Origin: Streptacidiphilus pinicola
GTDB taxonomy: Bacteria; Actinomycetota; Actinomycetes; Streptomycetales; Streptomycetaceae
Assembly (NCBI RefSeq): GCF_003258295.1
Contig: NZ_QKYN01000097.1
Location: 1 to 56,966 of the forward strand
Length of the DNA: 56,966 nt
Reading direction: 5' to 3'
The translations under genes were made by a program, and so were the position numbers. The notes beneath the pieces are model-generated. The model saw only the letters and a list, made by a program, of their open reading frames with translations, was not told the origin of the DNA and did not search any database. This document shows positions 52,341 through 56,966 of this stretch, piece by piece; the first letter of the stretch is position 1, and each line of letters starts with the position of its first letter.

Positions 52341-53852
52341 ATGGTTCCATCCATGCGTCGCCGGCTGCTGGCCGCAGTCGTGGGCGGCCTGACCCTGGTC
52401 GTGCCGAGCGCCGCGTTCAGCGCGAGCGCCGTCACCACCGCATCAGCAGCCACGTACCCGCAGGTCAGACCGACCGTCGCGGAGTACACGCAGCTGACGA
52501 CCTCCACCACCCCGCCGACCCAGGCCCAGTGCAGCTCGGCGGGCCGGCGCTGCTTCGACCCGCAGTCGGTGCAGTCCGCGTACAACCTCGCACCGCTGTA
52601 CGCCAACGGCGACAACGGCAAGGGCATGACCATCGCGATCGTGGACTCCTACGGCAGCGACACCATGGCCCACGACCTGCACGTCTTCGACCAGGCCTTC
52701 GGCATCGCGCCGCTCTGCGGCGAGGAGGGCGTCAGCTGCGCCCCCGGCATGCCGACCTTCAGCGAACTGCAGCTGCAGGGCGCCCCGGCCACCGTCGCGC
52801 CGCCGTCCACCAGCAAGGGCACCGGCCAGGAGAACAAGGCCGGTTGGGCGCTGGAGGTCTCCCTCGACGTGGAGACCGCCCACGCGATGGCGCCCGGCGC
52901 GAACATCCTGCTGGTCACCACGCCCACCGCGGAGACCCTCGGCGTGCAGGGCATGCCGCAGATGATGGCCGCCGAGGACTACGTGGTCCAGCACCACCTG
53001 GCCAATGTCATCTCGCAGTCCTTCGCCTCCGGCGAGGGCGCGTTCTCCAGCAGCCAGGCCATGCTGAACCTGCGCTACGCCTATCAGGACGCGGCCGCCA
53101 ACGGCGTCAGCGTCCTCGGCTCCTCCGGTGACAACGGCTCCGCGATCACCATCAAGACCCCGGTCAAGAACCCCACCACGCTGCCCGACCCGGGCGTCGA
53201 GTGGCCCGCGTCCGACCCGCTGGTCACCGGCGTCGGCGGCACCTACCTCTGCACGGACGCGACCGCGTCCGCGAGCAGCGCCCGGACCACCGACAGCAGC
53301 AGCAACCCGGCCAAGTGCCAGGCCAACGCCGGCCAGTCGGAAATCGGCTGGACCGACGGCGGCGGCGGTTACAGCTCCGTCTTCGCCCGCCCGTCCTACC
53401 AGAACACCCTGCCGACCGGCAGCACCGCGATCGGCGCGATGCGCGGCGTACCGGACATCTCCCTGCAGGCCAGCGCCGGCACCGGGATGCTCGTCTACCT
53501 CACGCTGCCGCCGGACGGCAACAGCGGCCTGATCTGCGGCGGGGCGCCCTGCAGCACCGGCTGGTACGACATCGGCGGCACCTCGCTCTCCTGCCCGCAG
53601 TGGGCCGGTCTGGTCGCCATCGCCGACCAGCTGAACGGCGGCGGCCTGGGCCTGATCAACCCGGCCCTCTACAAGGTGGCGGCGAACCCGGCGCAGTACG
53701 CGGCGGACTTCCACGACATCACCGTCGGCAACAACACGGCCGACCCGTCCGTCCCCGGCTACTCCGCGTCCCAGGGCTGGGACCCGGTCACCGGCCTCGG
53801 CACGCCGAACGCGGCGCTGCTCCTCCCGGACCTGGTGGCGGCCTCGCACTGA
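52341..53852 (+). CDS. Secreted sedolisin (S53) protease without the usual prodomain
   Basis: The 503-residue protein has a signal peptide (MRRRLLAAVVGGLTLVVPSA to about 30). The catalytic domain shows Glu and Asp in ALEVSLDVETAHAMAPGAN, oxyanion Asp in GSSGDNGS, and Ser in GGTSLSCPQWAGLVAI. Calcium-site-like DFHDITVGNN and ASQGWDPVTGLGTPN close it. The 150-200 residue pro-kumamolisin domain, present in the other S53 protein of this window, is missing. Disulfide cysteines (SSAGRRCFDP, APLCGEEGVSC, LICGGAPCSTG) are more numerous. Start at 52341 or 52353. Confidence 0.92.
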   Translation: MVPSMRRRLLAAVVGGLTLVVPSAAFSASAVTTASAATYPQVRPTVAEYTQLTTSTTPPTQAQCSSAGRRCFDPQSVQSAYNLAPLYANGDNGKGMTIAIVDSYGSDTMAHDLHVFDQAFGIAPLCGEEGVSCAPGMPTFSELQLQGAPATVAPPSTSKGTGQENKAGWALEVSLDVETAHAMAPGANILLVTTPTAETLGVQGMPQMMAAEDYVVQHHLANVISQSFASGEGAFSSSQAMLNLRYAYQDAAANGVSVLGSSGDNGSAITIKTPVKNPTTLPDPGVEWPASDPLVTGVGGTYLCTDATASASSARTTDSSSNPAKCQANAGQSEIGWTDGGGGYSSVFARPSYQNTLPTGSTAIGAMRGVPDISLQASAGTGMLVYLTLPPDGNSGLICGGAPCSTGWYDIGGTSLSCPQWAGLVAIADQLNGGGLGLINPALYKVAANPAQYAADFHDITVGNNTADPSVPGYSASQGWDPVTGLGTPNAALLLPDLVAASH

Positions 53853-53884
53853 CCGCTGAGCGCTGACCTCCGGTCACCTCTTGT

Positions 53885-53916
53885 CCTCTGCCCCGGCGTT
53901 CACGTCGGGGCAGAGG
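53885..53916. terminator. Hairpin after the second sedolisin gene
   Basis: Perfect 11-base arms CCTCTGCCCCG (53885-53895) and CGGGGCAGAGG (53906-53916) with a 10-base loop, 32 bases past the stop and before the convergent DUF4240 gene. Confidence 0.75.
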
Positions 53917-53954
53917 CGTGGGTGCGCTTGCGTGTGGTTGCGTGCGGTTGCGGT

Positions 53955-54503
53955 TCACACGGCGGGCTGGCCCTCGAACAGGGCGGCCAGGCGCGGAAGC
54001 CTGCGGCGCATCTCCGACATGTCGTCGAAGTCGAAGTTCCACGCCTGATCAAGCTCCGGGTAGCGGACGCGGAACGAACCCGCGGGGAGCTGCTCGCCCG
54101 TCGCGCGGCGATACGCCTCCCAGGCGATGGAGAGCGCCTCCTCGCCTTCGAGATCCAGGCCGCCCGCGACCGCCGCCCGCACCGCGTCGAGACCGGCCAG
54201 CGAGTCGGGATCGGCGACGACCCGTTCGAACGTCTCCCGCCCCTGCAGGATGAGCCAGCCGCGGAAGTAGTCGAAGCCGTCGTCCGAACAGCCGCCGTTG
54301 ATCAGGAAGGCGGCAGCCCACAGCGGACTGCGGTAGGACCGCGCCATCAGCGTCCACAGCGCCTGCTGCGCCGCGAGGATCTCCCCCGCCTCACGCCGCG
54401 CGAGCAGTGCGACCGCGGTGTGCGCGACCGCGCCGCCGGACGCCCCCCGTGCCTCCCCCACCAGCTGCCAGAACCGCTCGACACCGAGCTCCGTGCTGTC
54501 CAT
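53955..54503 (-). CDS. DUF4240 domain-containing protein
   Basis: The 182-residue protein starts MDSTELGVERFWQLVGEAR and has the DUF4240 core: LWTLMARSYRSPLWAAAFLI, GGCSDDGFDYFRGWLILQGR and DPDSLAGLDAVR, ending in FDFDDMSEMRRRLPRLAALF. The family has no fixed biochemical role; it is often found near defence or toxin genes but nothing like that is adjacent. The start is divergent from the methyltransferase gene, 75 bases away. Confidence 0.9.
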   Translation of the reverse strand: MDSTELGVERFWQLVGEARGASGGAVAHTAVALLARREAGEILAAQQALWTLMARSYRSPLWAAAFLINGGCSDDGFDYFRGWLILQGRETFERVVADPDSLAGLDAVRAAVAGGLDLEGEEALSIAWEAYRRATGEQLPAGSFRVRYPELDQAWNFDFDDMSEMRRRLPRLAALFEGQPAV

Positions 54504-54578
54504 GGCCCGAGCATGGCACCGACCACTGACAACTCCCGGAGCGTGGACTGGCCCCTGACCCGTCCGAGGCGGCGCAGA

Positions 54579-55178
54579 ATGAACGACGTGATCGAAGACT
54601 GGGAGCCCTTCTACACCGCCACCGCCGGCAGCCCCGTCCGCGCGCTCTGCCTGCTGGCGATCGATGCCGCCGGGGACCCGGGCGGGCGGCTGGCCGTCGA
54701 CCTGGGCGCCGGGGCCGGGCGGGAGAGCGCGGCGCTGCTGGCCGCCGGATGGCGCGTGCTCGCGCTGGACGGCGCGGCCGGCGCGCACCTGCGGATCGAG
54801 GCCTCGGTGCCGCCCGCGGACCGGAACCGCCTCAGCGTCGCCGAGCAGTCCTTCGCCGCGCTCGACGAGCTGCCGGAGGCGGGCCTGGTCTACGCCGGCT
54901 ACGCGCTGCCGTTCCAGCGGCCGGAGGTCTTCGCCCGCACCTGGTCGCTGATCCGTGGCGCGCTGCGTCCCGGCTCGGGGGCGATCCTGGCGGTGAACCT
55001 CTTCGGGCCCCGCGACACCTGGGCGGACGACCCGGAGCTCACCACCCACAGCCTGGAGGAGGCCCGCGCCCTGCTGGACGGCCTGCAGATCCTCGCCCTG
55101 CGCGAGCAGGAACGCGAGGGCGTGGCCGTCACCGGCCCGAAGCACTGGCACGAGCTCGACCTGCTCGCCCGGGCCTGA
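54579..55178 (+). CDS. Class I SAM-dependent methyltransferase
   Basis: The 199-residue protein has motif I VDLGAGAGRESAALLAAGW (about 38-56), motif II VLALDGAAGAH and a Rossmann-type layout with GAILAVNLFGPRDTW and the end TGPKHWHELDLLA. Small stand-alone methyltransferases of this kind act on small molecules or tellurite; the substrate is unknown. The ATG at 54579 (MNDVIEDWEPFY) is preferred over longer frames that overlap the divergent gene. A strong hairpin follows. Confidence 0.85.
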   Translation: MNDVIEDWEPFYTATAGSPVRALCLLAIDAAGDPGGRLAVDLGAGAGRESAALLAAGWRVLALDGAAGAHLRIEASVPPADRNRLSVAEQSFAALDELPEAGLVYAGYALPFQRPEVFARTWSLIRGALRPGSGAILAVNLFGPRDTWADDPELTTHSLEEARALLDGLQILALREQEREGVAVTGPKHWHELDLLARA

Positions 55179-55205
55179 AACCGCCCGACGCACCAGGACA
55201 TGCGT

Positions 55206-55237
55206 GGGGCGCCCGACCCCTGCGGGTCGGGCGCCCC
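55206..55237. terminator. Bidirectional hairpin before the cyclophilin gene
   Basis: Perfect 14-base arms GGGGCGCCCGACCC (55206-55219) and GGGTCGGGCGCCCC (55224-55237) with a 4-base loop between convergent genes. Confidence 0.8.
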
Positions 55238-55278
55238 ATCCGCCCAGGCGCGGATCAGTGATCCGCCGGACGCGTCTG

Positions 55279-55770
55279 TCAGATCGTGCCGGACTTGGCG
55301 ATGGTCACCTTGGCGCTGGGGGCGCCGGTGCGCGAGCCAAGGGACTCGATCTTCTTGACGACGTCCATGCCCTCGACGACCTCGCCGAAGACGACGTGCT
55401 TGCCGTCGAGCCAGTCGGTGACGATGGTGGTGACGAAGAACTGCGAGCCGTTGGTGCCGGGGCCGGCGTTGGCCATCGACAGCAGACCCGGCTTGTCGTG
55501 CTTCAGCTGGAAGTTCTCGTCAGCGAACTTCTCGCCGTAGATGGACTTGCCACCGGTGCCGTTGCCGGCGGTGAAGTCACCGCCCTGCAGCATGAAGGCG
55601 GGGATGACGCGGTGGAAGTGGGAACCCTCGTAGCCGAAACCGTGCTCGCCGGTCGCCAGCTCGCGGAAGTTACGGGCCGTCTTCGGGACGACCTCGTCGA
55701 ACAGGTGGAAGACGATCCGGCCGGCCGGCTCGTCGTTGACCGTGATGTCGAAGAAAACGTTGTCACTCAT
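55279..55770 (-). CDS. Peptidyl-prolyl cis-trans isomerase, cyclophilin type
   Basis: The 163-residue protein is a full-length cytoplasmic cyclophilin: [20 protein letters not shown] start, [15 protein letters not shown] (catalytic Arg, about 53-67), [18 protein letters not shown] (about 96-113) and [19 protein letters not shown]. Length and motifs are close to eukaryotic-like cyclophilin A, as usual in Streptomyces. It speeds proline isomerisation in folding. The start at 55770 is preferred over an upstream ATG that adds an unrelated 26 residues. Confidence 0.96.
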   Translation of the reverse strand: MSDNVFFDITVNDEPAGRIVFHLFDEVVPKTARNFRELATGEHGFGYEGSHFHRVIPAFMLQGGDFTAGNGTGGKSIYGEKFADENFQLKHDKPGLLSMANAGPGTNGSQFFVTTIVTDWLDGKHVVFGEVVEGMDVVKKIESLGSRTGAPSAKVTIAKSGTI

Positions 55771-55857
55771 GGGCACCATCCTCACATCCCCGGCGCAGTG
55801 ATCGCTCCCGGTGGCGCCGGAATGACACCTTCCTGGCGGCTTCTCCACCCAGGACCG

Positions 55858-56391
55858 TCACGATCCCGGCCGGTGTCCCCACACCTCGACCCAGGTGCCC
55901 TTCCGCGTCAGCGGCCACAGCCGCGCCGCGTCCCGGACGGTCAGGTTGACGCACCCGTACGAGCCGGGGCCCTTGCCCAGGTCGCCGTAGACGCCGTGCA
56001 GCGCCTCGCCGCCGCTGAAGAACTGGGCGAAGGGCATGGGTGCGTTGTAGATGGACGACCAGTGGTGCTGGTGCCGCCAGTAGATGTGGAACTTCCCGGT
56101 CCTGGTCAGATGCCCGTGCCGTCCGGTGCGCACCGTCACCGGGCCGAAGACCACCGACGTGCCGCGCATCACCCACAGCCGCTGCGCGTTCTGATCCACG
56201 CAGACCACGGGCCTCGACCCGTCCGCCCGGCAGTGCTGCCGCTCGGCCGCCGTCGGGTAGACCACCCGCGCCTGCGCCTGCGCGGCGGGGGCGAACACGG
56301 CGCCGAGCGCCGTCACCAGGAACGCGAGCACCGCGGCGAGGGCGCTGCCGCGCCGAAGCCACCGAGGCGCTCCGAATGAACGATTCTCCAT
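55858..56391 (-). CDS. Secreted L,D-transpeptidase (YkuD domain)
   Basis: The 177-residue protein has a signal peptide (RRGSALAAVLAFLVTALGAV, about 13-32, then AQAQA). A YkuD domain follows with WVMRGTSVVFGPVTVRTGRH, GKFHIYWRHQHHWSS and the catalytic stretch LHGVYGDLGKGPGSYGCVNL, with His, Ser-x-Gly-Cys. It forms 3-3 cross-links in peptidoglycan, or anchors proteins. The start at 56391 has GAGGG upstream; a longer in-frame start is possible. It is too short to contain the Ig-like domain of mycobacterial Ldt. Confidence 0.92.
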   Translation of the reverse strand: MENRSFGAPRWLRRGSALAAVLAFLVTALGAVFAPAAQAQARVVYPTAAERQHCRADGSRPVVCVDQNAQRLWVMRGTSVVFGPVTVRTGRHGHLTRTGKFHIYWRHQHHWSSIYNAPMPFAQFFSGGEALHGVYGDLGKGPGSYGCVNLTVRDAARLWPLTRKGTWVEVWGHRPGS

Positions 56392-56474
56392 GACCCTCAA
56401 CGGTGGCTTCCGAGCACGGAACTGAACCACCGTCGGTCATATCTTCATCCCATCGGATCAGCATTCGATCCAGG

Positions 56475-56966
56475 TCAATCCCCCGGCCAGGCGTCACCGC
56501 GCACCCGTGCGTGCAGGTGCTCGTCGTGCCAGCCGTCCTCGTGCAGCAGCGCGCCGCGCATCGTCCCCTCCAGCACGAAGCCGGCCCGCTCGGCGATCCG
56601 GCAGGAGGCGGGGTTCTCCACCGAGTGCGTCAGCCGCAGCCGCTGCAGCCCCAGCTCGTCCACCGCCCACCGGCTGACGGCCACGAGCGCCGCCCCGACC
56701 AACCCGCTCCCGCGCCCCGCGGGCAGCAGCCAGTACAGGACCTCGGCGCTCCCGCCCGCGAGGTCGATGTCCCCCCACCCGATCAACCCCACCGGCCGCT
56801 CCTCCCCGGCCCGCAGCACGGCCCAGATCGCGGCCTCCTCGCTGCGCCACCGCTTCCGCCACCGCTCGATCCTCGCCGCGGCGTCGGCCTCGGTCACCCC
56901 CCGCCCGGGCCGGTTCCACCGCTGCACCGCCTCATCGGCGGCGGCCTCGACGAGCACCCCCTCATC
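56475..56966 (-). CDS. GNAT family N-acetyltransferase (partial, runs off the right edge)
   Basis: At least 163 residues of the C-terminal part are in the window; the reading frame continues past the right edge (DEGVLVEAAADEAVQRWN), so the true start is outside. The GNAT core shows GLIGWGDIDLAGGSAEVLYW, WLLPAGRGSGLVGAALVAVS (acetyl-CoA loop) and NPASCRIAERAGFVLEGTMR. It resembles RimJ/RimL-type acetyltransferases. The substrate is unknown. Confidence 0.9.
   Translation of the reverse strand, partial: DEGVLVEAAADEAVQRWNRPGRGVTEADAAARIERWRKRWRSEEAAIWAVLRAGEERPVGLIGWGDIDLAGGSAEVLYWLLPAGRGSGLVGAALVAVSRWAVDELGLQRLRLTHSVENPASCRIAERAGFVLEGTMRGALLHEDGWHDEHLHARVRGDAWPGD

Overview
The window is very GC-rich, with GTG starts, ATGA/GTGA gene overlaps and a gene order typical of Streptomycetaceae: dnaX-ybaB-recR-ask-asd, upp-tadA-tRNA-Ser, ECF sigma factors paired with membrane proteins, and SigB/SigF-type sigma factors. 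Two sedolisin (S53, acid-protease family) genes would fit an acid-adapted relative such as Streptacidiphilus, but the genus is an inference.

Layout. 0.0-18.7 kb is mostly core: the dnaX end, ybaB, recR, a DUF5063 gene, aspartokinase, an asd homologue with altered active-site residues, a SigE-type sigma operon with a possible leader peptide, SURF1, a prolyl-oligopeptidase-family peptidase, a large secreted sedolisin, an MFS exporter, a LytR_C protein, upp, tadA and tRNA-Ser(CGA). 18.9-34.1 kb is an accessory block directly downstream of that tRNA. It is the main point of interest. 34.4-57 kb holds an enteric-type lysA, a second sigma/membrane-protein pair, an ECF42-type sigma with its YCII partner, a Cys-rich pentapeptide protein, Nudix and unknown genes, a tandem SigB-type pair, a phosphatase, mscL, a MarR/MFS pair, a second sedolisin, a cyclophilin and an L,D-transpeptidase.

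The accessory block. One operon (class II DAHP synthase, EntA-like dehydrogenase, PhzD-like isochorismatase, PhzE-like synthase) should convert shikimate-pathway intermediates through ADIC and DHHA to 3-hydroxyanthranilate. A second operon (WrbA-like quinone reductase, aromatic FAD hydroxylase, luciferase-like flavoenzyme, glutathionyl-hydroquinone-reductase-like GST) looks built to hydroxylate such a ring and handle the resulting (amino)hydroquinone/quinone. Phenazine assembly genes, NRPS and PKS genes are all absent, so the predicted product is a small aminoquinone-type molecule. Between the operons lies a gamma-butyrolactone signalling cassette: an AfsA-like synthase, an SDR partner with two TTA codons, and two ArpA-type TetR regulators. 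Three operator-like sites share AAACC-N8-GGT spacing. One of them precedes a transposase-like gene that looks domesticated. An AroE paralogue with altered substrate-binding residues sits beside it.

All functions are read from motifs and gene order; no database search was possible.
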